Origin: Solimicrobium sp. | GTDB taxonomy: Bacteria > Pseudomonadota > Gammaproteobacteria > Burkholderiales > Burkholderiaceae_D | NCBI GenBank assembly: GCA_021155915.1 | Contig: JAJNBE010000011.1 | Location: 1 to 56,181, forward strand | Direction of reading: 5' to 3' | Length of the DNA: 56,181 nt | Shown: positions 28,206 to 37,908 of the stretch, one piece after another | Layout: each line of letters begins with the position of its first letter | Numbering within the stretch: the first letter of the stretch is position 1 | Notes under the pieces: model-generated | What the model was told of the DNA's origin: nothing | The model's input: the letters and a program-made list of their open reading frames with translations, nothing else | Databases searched by the model: none | Program-made: the position numbers and the translations under genes

Positions 28206-28682
28206 TCAGCGCGCGATGGTATTTGTACGCTTTATCTTATTTTGCAATTGCATTACACCATACAGCAATGCTTCTGCAGTCGGCGGACAACCGGGCACAT
28301 AAATATCAACCGGAACGATACGATCACAGCCACGTACAACGGAATAAGAATAATGATAGTAGCCGCCACCATTAGCACAGGAACCCATGGAAATTACCCA
28401 ACGTGGCTCAGCCATCTGGTCATAAACCTTTCTTAAGGCGGGAGCCATTTTATTGCATAGCGTTCCTGCGACTATCATGACATCGGATTGACGTGGGGAT
28501 GGACGGAACACGACACCAAACCGATCGAGATCATAGCGGGAAGCACCAGCATGCATCATTTCAACAGCACAACAAGCCAACCCAAATGACATTGGCCACA
28601 TTGAGCCTGTGCGTGTCCAGTTGATTAGCTTATCCGCTGTGGTTGTTACAAAACCTTCGTTTAATATGCCTTCGATTGACAT
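28206..28682 (-). CDS. nuoB: NADH-quinone oxidoreductase subunit B
   Basis: 158 residues, carrying cluster N2, the last iron-sulfur centre before quinone. Ligands are seen in [30 protein letters not shown] and [14 protein letters not shown]. Full length. Confidence 0.97.
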   Translation of the reverse strand: MSIEGILNEGFVTTTADKLINWTRTGSMWPMSFGLACCAVEMMHAGASRYDLDRFGVVFRPSPRQSDVMIVAGTLCNKMAPALRKVYDQMAEPRWVISMGSCANGGGYYHYSYSVVRGCDRIVPVDIYVPGCPPTAEALLYGVMQLQNKIKRTNTIAR

Positions 28683-28730
28683 TAAGCTACCCTTTTCGCT
28701 GAATCTGGAATCATTTTTTTTAGATACGAT

Positions 28731-29090
28731 CTACTCCCAATCCAGCGCACCTTTCTTCCAAATGTACCAAAACCCAACTGCAAATTCTAAAATAAACCCC
28801 AACATTATGAAGAACCCAGTCACACCTAAATCGCGACTGGCAACTGCCCAGGGAAAGAAAAATGCAGTTTCAAGATCAAATAAAATAAATAAAATCGCCA
28901 CAAGATAATAGCGCACATCGAACTTCATTCGCGCATCTTCAAACGCTTCAAACCCGCATTCATAAGGAGACAATTTTTGCGCATCTGGCTTGTAAGGAGC
29001 AATCAATCGACCTAGTAGCTGTGGCACCACGCCGACCAATATGCCCACAAAAATGAATAACAGTACTGGAAAGTAATTTTGAAGGTTCAC
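28731..29090 (-). CDS. nuoA: NADH-quinone oxidoreductase subunit A
   Basis: 119 residues, ND3 homologue with three membrane segments. [20 protein letters not shown] is the conserved loop with its switch cysteine, and [17 protein letters not shown] the TM2 acidic motif. First gene of the operon, so its promoter should lie within 29091-29484. Confidence 0.97.
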   Translation of the reverse strand: MNLQNYFPVLLFIFVGILVGVVPQLLGRLIAPYKPDAQKLSPYECGFEAFEDARMKFDVRYYLVAILFILFDLETAFFFPWAVASRDLGVTGFFIMLGFILEFAVGFWYIWKKGALDWE

Positions 29091-29484
29091 GATTGGAAAG
29101 TTAAGGATAAAAGGTTTAATTTCTGGCTGAGCATTGCCATACCGAGGTCTTGCCGCAGCTCTAGGGGATGCTTTTGTCTGCTGCTTTCAACATTCTTTTA
29201 GCCAGCCGGGTTAAACAGTCCCTGCGTCCTGACATATCCAGACGATAAAACAATAAACTATCCGCGACTTTATAAATTGATGGCCTGACCCTGACCCGCC
29301 GAGAAGAACGAAAAGCCATCAGTGGCAAAACGCGCCCCAAATAGTCAATCTAATGATTGTAAAACACAAGAGATAGCCGTAATCTTCCATAAGTCGAGGT
29401 AAGCGATATGCTCACTGGCGCAAAATAAACTTTTGACCACTTTTTAAACAAGTACTTATGCGCTTACACTAACTTTTATTTTTC
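29091..29484. other. Region upstream of the nuo operon
   Basis: 394 bp between nuoA and the tRNA-Leu gene, both read leftward. The nuo promoter is expected here, but I see no convincing consensus pair, no long hairpin and no credible open frame. Confidence 0.5.
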
Positions 29485-29569
29485 TGGTGCCGACGACGAG
29501 ACTCGAACTCGTACAGCTTTCGCCACTACCCCCTCAAGATAGCGTGTCTACCAATTTCACCACGTCGGC
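29485..29569 (-). tRNA. tRNA-Leu (anticodon GAG)
   Basis: 85 nt including an encoded CCA. The acceptor arm GCCGACG/CGTCGGC pairs fully, the D loop has AAATTGGTAGACAC, the anticodon stem CTATC/GGTAG holds the loop TTGAGGG with anticodon GAG (reads CUC and CUU), the long variable arm TGGCGAAAGCTGT marks a class II leucine tRNA, and the T arm GAGTTCGAGTC is canonical. It lies between secG and nuoA. Confidence 0.96.
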
Positions 29570-29678
29570 TGAATCCTGACTTCCTTACTTAACTAAGACC
29601 GGCATTTTACTTGATCAGAACTATTTGTTCAACGCACAATTCCCAAAAAACAAGCATTTATAGCTGAGATTCCTAAAA

Positions 29679-30104
29679 TTATTTAGGTATCTGATCAACT
29701 TGATTTGTAGAAGCTGGGCCCGACGCGTTTGTTTTAGCGTCTACGGGAGCTGGTGGCACCAAGTTTGTGTTGTGTGTCACTGGAATATCTTTGCTTCCCT
29801 TAACCACACCGGTCACGGTTGTTGGCGGCGCTAGGTTATCCATAACTCCACCCGATGGAGCGGTATGCGAATTTGCAAGATAAGCCAACCCTAATGTGGC
29901 GCAAAAAAATATGGCTGCAGCTATGCCAGTCGCTTTTGATAAAAAGCTAGACGAACCCGTAGCACCAAATAAGCTGCCCGAAGCACCTGAACCAAATGCA
30001 GCGCCCATGTCCGCACCTTTGCCATGTTGCACCAGCACTAAACCAATAATAGCTAATGCCATGCAAACTTGAATTACCACGATCAATGTATAAATAGAGT
30101 TCAT
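29679..30104 (-). CDS. secG: Preprotein translocase subunit SecG
   Basis: 141 residues, the small accessory subunit of the SecYEG channel. Two membrane segments (IYTLIVVIQVCMALAIIGLV and TGIAAAIFFCATLGLAYLA) flank the signature QHGKGADMGAAFGSGASGSL. The Pro/Ala-rich C-terminal tail is variable in the family. I chose ATG 30104 over 30164 since it begins directly before TM1 and has AGGT upstream. tpiA lies immediately upstream, a common pairing. Confidence 0.94.
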   Translation of the reverse strand: MNSIYTLIVVIQVCMALAIIGLVLVQHGKGADMGAAFGSGASGSLFGATGSSSFLSKATGIAAAIFFCATLGLAYLANSHTAPSGGVMDNLAPPTTVTGVVKGSKDIPVTHNTNLVPPAPVDAKTNASGPASTNQVDQIPK

Positions 30105-30198
30105 TTCGAAACCTGAAAAATTAAATTCACAAACCTTCATTTTGCAATAGCGCGCAGGGTCCAAACTACACTCGCGAACTAAAACAACCCCAAATTGG

Positions 30199-30996
30199 CT
30201 AAACGGCTAATCTAGCTGCAGCAATAATGCTTAAAAAATCAGCAGATTTTAACGATGCACCACCAATCAACCCCCCGTCAATATCTTTCATAGACAACAA
30301 GGAAGCTGCATTATCTGGCTTCATGCTACCCCCATATAGAATTTTTACTTGCTCAGCTAATTCGGCATTCTTCACGATTAACTGCTCACGCAAAAATGCA
30401 TGAACTTGCTGCGCCATTTCTGGTGTAGCCGTCACTCCAGTACCAATCGCCCAAATTGGCTCATAGGCCACAACAATTTTTGATAATGCTGAATCTTCGA
30501 TAGCAGATAACACAGAATTTAACTGACGGGCTACAGTCACTTCAGTCAAATTATCTTTGCGTTGCTGTAGAGTTTCTCCAACACACACAATAGGTATTAT
30601 GCCTGCATCTAATAAACGTCGCGCTTTTTCCCCTACCATCGTGTCGGACTCGGCGTGGTATTGGCGACGCTCCGAATGGCCTACGATAGCATAAGCACAG
30701 GAAAAATCATTAAGCATGGCAGCAGAGACTTCACCAGTATATGCACCTTCTGCTTGCATGGAAACATCTTGCGCACCCCATCTGACTGATGACGATTGCA
30801 ATTCAGACTGAGCTTGCGCTAAATAGGGAAAAGGTATGCAAACAGCAACGTCAACTTTTGCTACGCAGCTCTTCGAATTGATGTCTAAACCCAAGTTTTG
30901 GATACCACTTTTCAACTCTGACAGCAAAAAAGTATTTGCTACCAGACGACCATGCATCTTCCAGTTACCTGCAATTAGCGGAATGCGCTGTTTCAT
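30199..30996 (-). CDS. tpiA: Triose-phosphate isomerase
   Basis: 265 residues. Interconverts dihydroxyacetone phosphate and glyceraldehyde 3-phosphate in glycolysis. The catalytic Lys (AGNWKMHG), His ([10 protein letters not shown]) and Glu ([12 protein letters not shown]) are in place, and the phosphate loop [13 protein letters not shown] and GLIGGASLK are intact. About 10 residues longer than the E. coli enzyme, mainly in the region near residues 35-50. Confidence 0.97.
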   Translation of the reverse strand: MKQRIPLIAGNWKMHGRLVANTFLLSELKSGIQNLGLDINSKSCVAKVDVAVCIPFPYLAQAQSELQSSSVRWGAQDVSMQAEGAYTGEVSAAMLNDFSCAYAIVGHSERRQYHAESDTMVGEKARRLLDAGIIPIVCVGETLQQRKDNLTEVTVARQLNSVLSAIEDSALSKIVVAYEPIWAIGTGVTATPEMAQQVHAFLREQLIVKNAELAEQVKILYGGSMKPDNAASLLSMKDIDGGLIGGASLKSADFLSIIAAARLAV

Positions 30997-31417
30997 CCAA
31001 ACCTTTCAGTTCCTAAATCCTACTTAACTCGCTATTCTAGCTTGTCCGGCCGAATGTGGTCAAACAATACTCGGTAAAATTCAGAGTTGCCCCATCAAAT
31101 TATTGCGGTATGACGCCAGCTATTCCTTGCTATTTCCATTTCGAGGAAAATAGATAATATGGGCTGTCGTCATGAGCTAACCAAACTGGATTTTTTCCAA
31201 ATGCACTTGTAAATCGCGATGGTAAAGATATGTGTCTAAACTTTAATAATGCAAGTCTTATTGGACTATATTGAGACTTTCCAACGTACCAGTTTTTTGT
31301 ACTGTGGAAAGTACGGATGGTTACTACGTAGAAAACTGTTTAGTATCTCGCTTGCCTGAAGAGCAAACATATTCGCTACTGACGGTGAATAATGAAATCA
31401 CTCCTAAAGGATAAAGA
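30997..31417. other. Region upstream of the CaaX effector gene
   Basis: 421 bp between divergent tpiA and the F-box/CaaX gene. It is AT-rich. The only clear structure is an imperfect hairpin at 31277-31311 (CTTTCCAACGTAC with GTACTGTGGAAAG, 11 of 13 paired), which lies about 105 bp before the start codon. Promoters not placed. Confidence 0.5.
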
Positions 31418-32326
31418 ATGCTCCCACTATCAGGCAATATTAAATCACCCTTTTTTCCCGCAATTGGCGAAAAAGCCTTACCAGCTGACCCATATTCCGT
31501 ATTACTAAAAAGTCTTGACGTCAACGATTTGAATAGCTTGCGCACAACCTCTAAAGAGATGATGTGTGATCGCCAACTGATGGACGCGCAGCAGTATGAG
31601 CTTCTACAAGCCCGATCCGTCAAGTCGATTGTGTTCGGATCCTATAATCAAACGAATCCCCCGCTGATTAATATGACAGATAGATATAGTCTGCCTAACT
31701 ATAAGCCAGGAATCCTTAACGCTTTGAAGCAAAGCCACAGTGAAGAAGATATTCTTAAATTTATAACCGATTTAAAAGAATTTGGTAAGGGCCTAAACGA
31801 AGTATTTCTCCTGCAAAAAACTACAGCGGAGATTACAGAAAAAGCAGATGATCATAAAAATCACTTAAGGAAAGAGGAACTTATAGTTGATACTGAGATA
31901 GGCCGTTGGAAATTTTTTTCTGGTAAAGTAGAGGATCACGCATCGTGCATAAGACGCTCTACTATCATTCGAATTAAATTCTGCATGCTTGAATTGACCC
32001 ATCTGGAGGCGCATACAGTAAAGGAAAGCGAGCAGTATAAAAACTATACATTTGAAAGATCTCCACTTCATCACATGCATTTTCAATCGCTGGAATGCGG
32101 CCTCTCGAGGCTAAAAGAAGAAGAATATAAGGTAGATTTAAATTATTTCAACGAAATTCATTTGGTAGAGAACACGGCAGCTTTATTTTCACACAACGTT
32201 CCGAAAATACAAGCATATTTAAAAAATCGACAGGAAGATGACCAGAAATTGCTTTGTGATTTTTTGGGTGTGGTACCTATGAAGAGTGAAGGGGTTAGGA
32301 ACGATAGGGGCTGTATCATCTCTTAG
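31418..32326 (+). CDS. F-box-like protein with C-terminal CaaX box, putative effector
   Basis: 302 residues, no known enzyme domain. An F-box-like segment spans about residues 20-60 (ALPADPYSVLLKSLDVNDLN, then LRTTSKEMM), matching LP / LL / L / DL / L / S-K. The protein ends RGCIIS, a CaaX box whose final Ser favours farnesylation. Bacteria do not prenylate proteins, so the box implies action in a eukaryotic cell. F-box plus CaaX is the layout of Legionella AnkB, though no ankyrin repeats are seen here. Middle and C-terminal parts are charged and helical. AAAGGA about 7 nt upstream supports the start. Confidence 0.75.
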   Translation: MLPLSGNIKSPFFPAIGEKALPADPYSVLLKSLDVNDLNSLRTTSKEMMCDRQLMDAQQYELLQARSVKSIVFGSYNQTNPPLINMTDRYSLPNYKPGILNALKQSHSEEDILKFITDLKEFGKGLNEVFLLQKTTAEITEKADDHKNHLRKEELIVDTEIGRWKFFSGKVEDHASCIRRSTIIRIKFCMLELTHLEAHTVKESEQYKNYTFERSPLHHMHFQSLECGLSRLKEEEYKVDLNYFNEIHLVENTAALFSHNVPKIQAYLKNRQEDDQKLLCDFLGVVPMKSEGVRNDRGCIIS

Positions 32327-32401
32327 AGGGCAAGCGGCCTCTCGCCGAACGTATCAAGCTAAAAAAGCTACAATAATACCTGATCTTTCGCACGGGCAGT
32401 A

Positions 32402-32433
32402 TTCCTTCTCTCTCGGTCACGGGAGAGAAGGAA
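32402..32433. terminator. Stem-loop between convergent genes
   Basis: An 11-bp perfect stem, TTCCTTCTCTC with GAGAGAAGGAA, and a 10-nt loop, placed between the CaaX effector and the quinone oxidoreductase gene. No T tract on either strand, so termination is probable from position rather than proven by form. Confidence 0.5.
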
Positions 32434-32443
32434 GAAATTAAGG

Positions 32444-33427
32444 TCATTCATTCATCACCAGCACAATTTTTCCAATATGAACGCCACTTTCCATCAATGC
32501 ATGAGCTTGCGCAGCCTGCTCAAAAGGGAAGGTTTGATAAATGATTGGTTTAATTTTTTCAGACTCTAGCAATGGCCAAATCTTTTGATGCAATTGTTGG
32601 GCTATAGCTTGCTTGAATTCAATTGAACGAGCGCGTAGTGTGGACCCGGTCACCGTCAGCCGACGTCGCAATATCGTTCCCATATCTAAGGTCGCTTTTG
32701 GTCCACCGAGTAAGGCAATAATAACGAGCCGCCCCTCTTCAGATAAACAATTTAGTTCGCGGTTAATATAATCACCGGCCACCATATCTAACACCACATC
32801 CACGCCCCGTTCGTTGGTTAGTGAACATATAACCTCGGCGAAATCTTCAGTCCTGTAATTAATGCCACGCACTGCACCCAAATCTTCGCAGGCACGACAT
32901 TTCTCCTCGCTGCCTGCCGTTGCAAAAACAGTATGACCCAATGCGACGGCCATTTGTATAGCTGTTACACCAATGCCAGAAGTCCCCCCTTGTACCAGTA
33001 GAGTTTCTGAGCCATTCAAGCGAGCGCGATCGAAGACATTGCTCCAGACGGTAAAAAAAGTTTCCGGTAAAGAAGCTGCTTCGGTTAAGGTTACATTTTG
33101 AGGAATCGGTAAACATTGCGCTAATGGTGCTGCACAATATTCAGCGTATCCCCCGCCTGTAACCAATGCGCAAACCAAATCACCTATTGCGAAATCGGTA
33201 CCGGACAAATCCCCTGCAACAATTTTTCCGGAAATTTCTAAGCCGGGCAAATCTGACGCACCTTCCGGTGCCGGATAGGCACCCTTGCGCTGCAAAATAT
33301 CTGGGCGGTTAATCCCTGCCGCATGTACGCTGATCAGCACCTCGCCAACTCGTAAAGGAGGCAGGTCTCGCTCGCAAACCCGTAATACCTCGGGACCTCC
33401 GGGCTGTAAAATCTCAATGGCTTTCAT
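32444..33427 (-). CDS. NAD(P)H quinone oxidoreductase, medium-chain type
   Basis: 327 residues of the PIG3/QOR branch of the zinc-independent MDR superfamily. GINRPDILQRKGAYPAPEGA is the family N-terminal motif, and the NADPH site is seen in GGTSGIGVTAIQMA. It reduces quinones with NAD(P)H in the cytosol; the physiological acceptor is unknown. I chose ATG 33427, since the longer frame begins at a TTG. Confidence 0.9.
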   Translation of the reverse strand: MKAIEILQPGGPEVLRVCERDLPPLRVGEVLISVHAAGINRPDILQRKGAYPAPEGASDLPGLEISGKIVAGDLSGTDFAIGDLVCALVTGGGYAEYCAAPLAQCLPIPQNVTLTEAASLPETFFTVWSNVFDRARLNGSETLLVQGGTSGIGVTAIQMAVALGHTVFATAGSEEKCRACEDLGAVRGINYRTEDFAEVICSLTNERGVDVVLDMVAGDYINRELNCLSEEGRLVIIALLGGPKATLDMGTILRRRLTVTGSTLRARSIEFKQAIAQQLHQKIWPLLESEKIKPIIYQTFPFEQAAQAHALMESGVHIGKIVLVMNE

Positions 33428-33455
33428 TGGTATCTCATTCAAATCTAATTGTTAA

Positions 33456-33492
33456 AAAAAACGCCCATGTCTTTAAACTATGGGCGTTTTTT
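33456..33492 (-). terminator. Intrinsic terminator of pnp
   Basis: A 13-bp stem, AAAAAACGCCCAT with ATGGGCGTTTTTT, and an 11-nt loop, followed on the minus strand by a run of T. It lies 20 bp after the pnp stop and ends just before the quinone oxidoreductase gene. Confidence 0.9.
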
Positions 33493-33511
33493 ATCCTATT
33501 ACAACTGCATG

Positions 33512-35626
33512 TTACTGAAGCTGCACTTCAACTGCGGCTATTTCTATGTCCGCAGTAGCGGCTTTCATCGACAATTTTAACCGACCACGGTCATCAGTCT
33601 CCAGCACTTTTACGCGTACAATTTGGCCTTCTTTCAGGAAGTCGCTAACGGCATTGACGCGTTCATTGACGATCTGGCTGATATGTAACAAGCCATCTTT
33701 GCCTGGCAGAACTTGCACAATTGCGCCAAAGTCGAGCAATTTAAGCACCGTACCTTCGTAGATTTTACCAATTTCGACTTCAGCGGTGATTTCCTGGATC
33801 CGCCGACATGCTTCCTGACCCGCAGCTGCGTCAATAGAAGCAATAGTTACGAGGCCTTCTTCACTTATATCAATTTGCGTACCGGTTTCCTCGGTCAATG
33901 CACGAATAACTGCACCGCCTTTACCTATTACGTCACGAATTTTTTCGGGATTAATTTTTATAGTAATTAGACGTGGCGCAAAGTCAGACAACTCGACCTT
34001 TCCGTGCGGAACCGCGGACTGCATTTTTTCCAAGATATGCATGCGGCCTTCTTTAGCTTGTGCCAGCGCAACCTGCATAATCTCTTTGGTAATGCCTTGA
34101 ATTTTAATATCCATTTGCAAGGCAGTAATACCGTTAGCCGTGCCTGCTACTTTGAAGTCCATATCGCCAAGGTGATCTTCATCACCCAGGATGTCCGTTA
34201 ATACCGCAAATTTATTACCCTCTTTAATTAAGCCCATGGCAATACCGGCCACATGTGCTTTTACTGGCACACCTGCGTCCATTAATGCTAAACAGCCGCC
34301 GCAAACCGATGCCATCGAAGAAGAACCATTAGATTCAGTGATCTCAGAAACCAAACGAACCGAATAGCTAAAATCGGCAACATCTGGCAGCACGGCTGCT
34401 AATGCTCTCTTAGCTAAACGACCATGACCGATTTCTCTCCGCTTAGGGGTGCCAACGCGGCCGGTTTCACCGGTAGCGAACGGCGGCATGTTGTAATGCA
34501 ACATAAAGCGATCAGAATATTCACCCATCAATGCATCAATTTTTTGCTCATCACGCGCTGTTCCTAAAGTAGCAATAACTAACGCCTGGGTTTCGCCACG
34601 AGTAAATAATGCCGTACCGTGCGTACGTGGCAGAACGCCAGTGCGAATTGAGATGGGACGAACTGTGCGGGTATCACGACCATCAATACGTGGCTCACCA
34701 TCTAAAATTTGGGAACGAACAATTTTTGATTCCAACTCGAACAGAATGTTACCTAATTCTACTGAATCTACTTCCTGGTCAGCCAAGGCAGCATTTACTT
34801 TTGCCGAAGCCGACTTCAATTTTTCGGTACGGGCTTGCTTTTCTTTAATTTGATATGCTTCGCGCAGTAAAGGTTCCGCGACGGCGGTAACCGCCGTAAT
34901 CAGCGGTGCATTTTTTGGTGCCGGAGCCCATTCCACTTCTGGTCGCCCACCCTGTTCCACTAATTCATGAATTGCATCAATTACCACACGCATTTGGGTA
35001 TGACCAAACACCACGCCACCCAGCATTATTTCTTCTGACAATTGCTTTGCATCAGACTCTACCATCAAGACAGCCGATTCGGTACCAGCCACCACTAGGT
35101 CCATTAGAGAATCTTTTAGTTGAGTCGGACTTGGATTTAATACATATTGACCATCGATATAACCAACGCGTGCTGCTCCTAACGGGCCATCAAATGGGAT
35201 ACCAGAAACACATAAGGCTGCAGATGCACCGATCATGGATGCAATATCTGGATCAATTTCTGGGTTAACCGACAACACGTGTATTACTACCTGCACTTCA
35301 TTCAAATAACCTTCTGGGAACAACGGACGAATCGGGCGATCGATCAAACGCGAAGTTAATGTTTCTTTTTCGGACGGACGCCCTTCTCGTTTAAAAAAAC
35401 CACCAGGGATTCGGCCAGCAGCATAACTTTTTTCTAAATAGTCAACGGTCAGCGGAAAGAAATCCTGACCTGGTTTAGCCTCTTTTTTTGCCACAACCGT
35501 TGCCAATACAACGGTATCTGCTATGGTAACCAATACAGCGCCGGTTGCCTGACGCGCAATTTCGCCGGTTTCTAATGTAACTTGATGTTGCCCGTACTGA
35601 AACGTCTTAGTAATTTTATTAAACAC
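33512..35626 (-). CDS. pnp: Polyribonucleotide nucleotidyltransferase
   Basis: 704 residues. PNPase degrades RNA 3'-5' by phosphorolysis and is part of the degradosome. Two RNase PH domains (for example [22 protein letters not shown] region [20 protein letters not shown] and [19 protein letters not shown]), a KH domain ([20 protein letters not shown]) and an S1 domain ([14 protein letters not shown]) are in order. I chose the GTG at 35626: AAAGGA lies 6-7 nt upstream and the protein then begins like the E. coli enzyme; the frame open to 35716 is not conserved. Confidence 0.95.
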   Translation of the reverse strand: MFNKITKTFQYGQHQVTLETGEIARQATGAVLVTIADTVVLATVVAKKEAKPGQDFFPLTVDYLEKSYAAGRIPGGFFKREGRPSEKETLTSRLIDRPIRPLFPEGYLNEVQVVIHVLSVNPEIDPDIASMIGASAALCVSGIPFDGPLGAARVGYIDGQYVLNPSPTQLKDSLMDLVVAGTESAVLMVESDAKQLSEEIMLGGVVFGHTQMRVVIDAIHELVEQGGRPEVEWAPAPKNAPLITAVTAVAEPLLREAYQIKEKQARTEKLKSASAKVNAALADQEVDSVELGNILFELESKIVRSQILDGEPRIDGRDTRTVRPISIRTGVLPRTHGTALFTRGETQALVIATLGTARDEQKIDALMGEYSDRFMLHYNMPPFATGETGRVGTPKRREIGHGRLAKRALAAVLPDVADFSYSVRLVSEITESNGSSSMASVCGGCLALMDAGVPVKAHVAGIAMGLIKEGNKFAVLTDILGDEDHLGDMDFKVAGTANGITALQMDIKIQGITKEIMQVALAQAKEGRMHILEKMQSAVPHGKVELSDFAPRLITIKINPEKIRDVIGKGGAVIRALTEETGTQIDISEEGLVTIASIDAAAGQEACRRIQEITAEVEIGKIYEGTVLKLLDFGAIVQVLPGKDGLLHISQIVNERVNAVSDFLKEGQIVRVKVLETDDRGRLKLSMKAATADIEIAAVEVQLQ

Positions 35627-36039
35627 AATATTTCCTTTCGTGTGGTCAGTCTCGACGTCAGTCTTGACCTTGCCGACAGAATTCCAGGTGCTGTCGTTCA
35701 CCTCACAACCGAGCATGCATGACTTCGTTTTATCCGCACGCCACTAAAATTTTCTAAATCTATCTCAGAGACCTCTGCACCCAACCCCCTGTATGAACCA
35801 AATACGATGTTGCGCGGTGGCCGAAATCCTCATGGTCTCAAGTTCATTCCGGTAGCTGCGCTCCGTGCGCCTTGTTTTTGATTCGCTTGCTACGTCTGTG
35901 CAGAGGTCATCTCATGGAGCAAAGCAAAAAGCCCGCATCAGAACCCTGATACAGGCAATTGTTGGCACTAACGCGGTCACGAGTTCGCAAAGCGGTCACG
36001 AGTTCGTAAACAAGTTGGTAAGTAGGCAGTATGTTACGA
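35627..36039. other. rpsO-pnp intergenic region
   Basis: 413 bp, much longer than needed for this usually close pair. It contains palindromic repeat copy 3 and, right of it, a short direct repeat of GCGGTCACGAGTTCG (near 35972-36006). The pnp leader, a target of PNPase autoregulation in other bacteria, would lie in 35627-35767. Confidence 0.55.
35768..35908 (+). repeat. Palindromic dispersed repeat, copy 3
   Basis: About 141 bp, from GAGACCTCTGCACCCAACCC to GTCTGTGCAGAGGTC, with TGCGCTCCGTGCGCCTTG inside. It is inserted between rpsO and pnp. Confidence 0.88.
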
Positions 36040-36309
36040 TTACTTACGCAAACCAAGTTTACTAATCAAATCTCGATAACGCTCTACATCTTTTCCTTTT
36101 AAATACGACAATAAACTCTTGCGGCGATTTACCATCATGATCAAACCACGACGTGAGTGATGGTCTTTGGAATGCGTTTTAAAATGGGAATTTAAATCGT
36201 TAATGCGTGCTGTGAGTAAGGCTACCTGGACTTCAGGAGACCCCGTATCGTTCGCTGAACGACCGTTATCAGCAACAATAGCTGCTTTTGCTTGTTTTTC
36301 AATTGTCAT
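36040..36309 (-). CDS. rpsO: 30S ribosomal protein S15
   Basis: 89 residues, the exact length of E. coli S15. It binds 16S rRNA early in assembly. [39 protein letters not shown] and [13 protein letters not shown] are the family signatures. ATG 36309 has AAGGAT about 5 nt upstream; the frame to 36399 adds a hydrophobic leader that no S15 has. pnp follows on the same strand. Confidence 0.97.
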   Translation of the reverse strand: MTIEKQAKAAIVADNGRSANDTGSPEVQVALLTARINDLNSHFKTHSKDHHSRRGLIMMVNRRKSLLSYLKGKDVERYRDLISKLGLRK

Positions 36310-36719
36310 ACGATCCTTTACATGCGATGAATGGAGTAAAAATATGGGTGAAAATACTAAGATAACCCCAAGCACCGTGATTAATATTAAACTGGCCAAA
36401 AAGCATCGACCAAGGCAAAATTATATAGGAAAAATTACTTTTATACAAACCTATACAAACGTCTGTGGTCACACGTCCTCTTTGCTTCACAGAGATCACT
36501 GCACGGTCATAGCGAGCTAACACAAAACAAGGCGCACGGAGCGGCGCAGCAACCGGCATGTACTCGAAGCCATGAGGATTGCGAGCACTGCGAACGTCGT
36601 ATTTGGCTCGCGGAGTAGGTTTGTGCTGAGGTCGCTCACATGTAATAATGTTGCTCCCTTTTCTGCCATCAAAATTCCAGAGTGTTGCTTGTTCTAAATT
36701 GGCCACTGAAATTCTTTAT
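36310..36719. other. Region upstream of rpsO with repeat copy 4
   Basis: 410 bp between the DUF3175 gene and rpsO. Nearly half is palindromic repeat. A 135-codon leftward frame crosses the repeat and is not credible as a gene. The rpsO promoter should lie in 36310-36490. Confidence 0.55.
36492..36633 (-). repeat. Palindromic dispersed repeat, copy 4
   Basis: Opposite orientation to copies 1-3: GAGATCACTGCACGGTCATA, then AGGCGCACGGAGCGGCGCAG, ATGAGGATTGCGAGCACTGC and a final GTTTGTGCTGAGGTC. Lies between the DUF3175 gene and rpsO. Confidence 0.85.
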
Positions 36720-37016
36720 TTAGCTCTCTGATCGATGAAAAAGCGTATGAAGCTCCTCTTTTGCTCTTATCAATATAGCTTTTTGATCCGCATTCAGATT
36801 CTTACCCGCTCTATTAATATAAAAATTTAGCATAGATATGGCAGACTGATAGGGTGTGCCTTTACGGTTGGTGCTGTTCAATGCGGATCGTCTTAAAGAT
36901 TCAGCTATTTTTAACGGATCGTCCCAAGTAAAAACACCTTCCTCTAATTCCAGAGCGTGACTATGCTGAGTTACATCTGCAGACCATAGATGGGGGGTGG
37001 ATTTTTTAGAAGGCAT
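36720..37016 (-). CDS. DUF3175 family protein
   Basis: 98 residues. It matches DUF3175 along most of its length: LWSADVTQHSHALELEEGVF, DDPLKIAESLRRSA and SAISMLNFYINRAGKNLNAD. Small, basic, soluble; function unknown in the family. Flanked on both sides by palindromic repeats (copies 4 and 5), so it may be carried as a loose unit between rpsO and queE. Confidence 0.85.
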   Translation of the reverse strand: MPSKKSTPHLWSADVTQHSHALELEEGVFTWDDPLKIAESLRRSALNSTNRKGTPYQSAISMLNFYINRAGKNLNADQKAILIRAKEELHTLFHRSES

Positions 37017-37063
37017 AAATTAGCTCCTGAAAATTACTGTGACTTAGATGAGATCCAGTCGGA

Positions 37064-37203
37064 GAGAGCTTTGCACACCACCTAGTGCGCGAGGCAAATA
37101 CGGCGTAGCGCGGTGCTCACAATACTCATGTACTCAGAAACATTCTAGGTAATGCGGCTCAGCGCGCCTTGGCTTTGGCTCACTACGGCTGTGCAAAAGT
37201 CTC
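37064..37203 (+). repeat. Palindromic dispersed repeat, copy 5
   Basis: About 140 bp, more diverged: GAGAGCTTTGCACACCACCT, GGTGCTCACAATACTCATGT, and a final GGCTGTGCAAAAGTCTC. It ends 25 bp before the queE stop codon. Confidence 0.83.
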
Positions 37204-37228
37204 TGGTACGAGGAAAAAACCAAAGAAT

Positions 37229-37864
37229 TTATGGAATTCGCAACAATTTATGTGTTTGCAAACTTAATTTCCAACGTGGATGTGTCTTACAAAACTCCAC
37301 CGCTCTGTTTAAATTTTCGGCTTGCAGCGGCCCGTCCATGGCTTGTACAAAGAAATGCGTAAAATCAAGTTGCGCATACTTTTGCATATTTTGACCGGGC
37401 TGGGGGACCACTACTTTTAACTCATCGCCGCGGAACACAACGAGTTCTGAACCAATTTTTGGACTAACACAAACCCAATCTATGCCTTCCGGAACACTAA
37501 TTGTTCCGTTGGTTTCGATTGCAATTTTAAACCCTACTGCATGCATCGCATTTATCAATGCCATATCTAATTGCATGAGCGGTTCACCACCCGTAAAGAC
37601 GACGAATTTAGTTTCCGGATACGCTACCGGCCACAATTGATTAATGGTTTCGGCTAATTGTTCCGCATGTTTAAATTTACCTCCTCGTTCGCCGTCCGTT
37701 CCTACAAAGTCGGTATCGCAAAATTGGCAAATAGCATTAGCACGGTCAACCTCCCTACCCGACCACAAATTACATCCGGCAAACCGGCAGAAAACCGCAG
37801 GCCGGCCGGCATGCGTGCCTTCGCCTTGTAATGTGTAAAAAATTTCTTTAACGCTGTAAGTCAC
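37229..37864 (-). CDS. queE: 7-carboxy-7-deazaguanine synthase QueE
   Basis: 211 residues, a radical SAM enzyme that turns 6-carboxy-tetrahydropterin into 7-carboxy-7-deazaguanine on the queuosine path. EIFYTLQGEGTHAGRPAVFC opens the protein, and the cluster ligands follow the QueE-specific C-x14-C-x2-C spacing (from GCNLWSGREVDRANAICQFC). VVFTGGEPLMQLD is the SAM-binding GGEP motif. queD lies about 8 kb away. Confidence 0.95.
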   Translation of the reverse strand: MTYSVKEIFYTLQGEGTHAGRPAVFCRFAGCNLWSGREVDRANAICQFCDTDFVGTDGERGGKFKHAEQLAETINQLWPVAYPETKFVVFTGGEPLMQLDMALINAMHAVGFKIAIETNGTISVPEGIDWVCVSPKIGSELVVFRGDELKVVVPQPGQNMQKYAQLDFTHFFVQAMDGPLQAENLNRAVEFCKTHPRWKLSLQTHKLLRIP

Positions 37865-37908
37865 GGTACGATTATTTATCTAGGAATTGCAAATTGGAAA
37901 ATTACACA

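Noticed and set aside
36299..36706. 135-codon minus frame upstream of rpsO
   Set aside because: Its middle is palindromic repeat copy 4, its end overlaps the rpsO leader, and the sequence is not protein-like.
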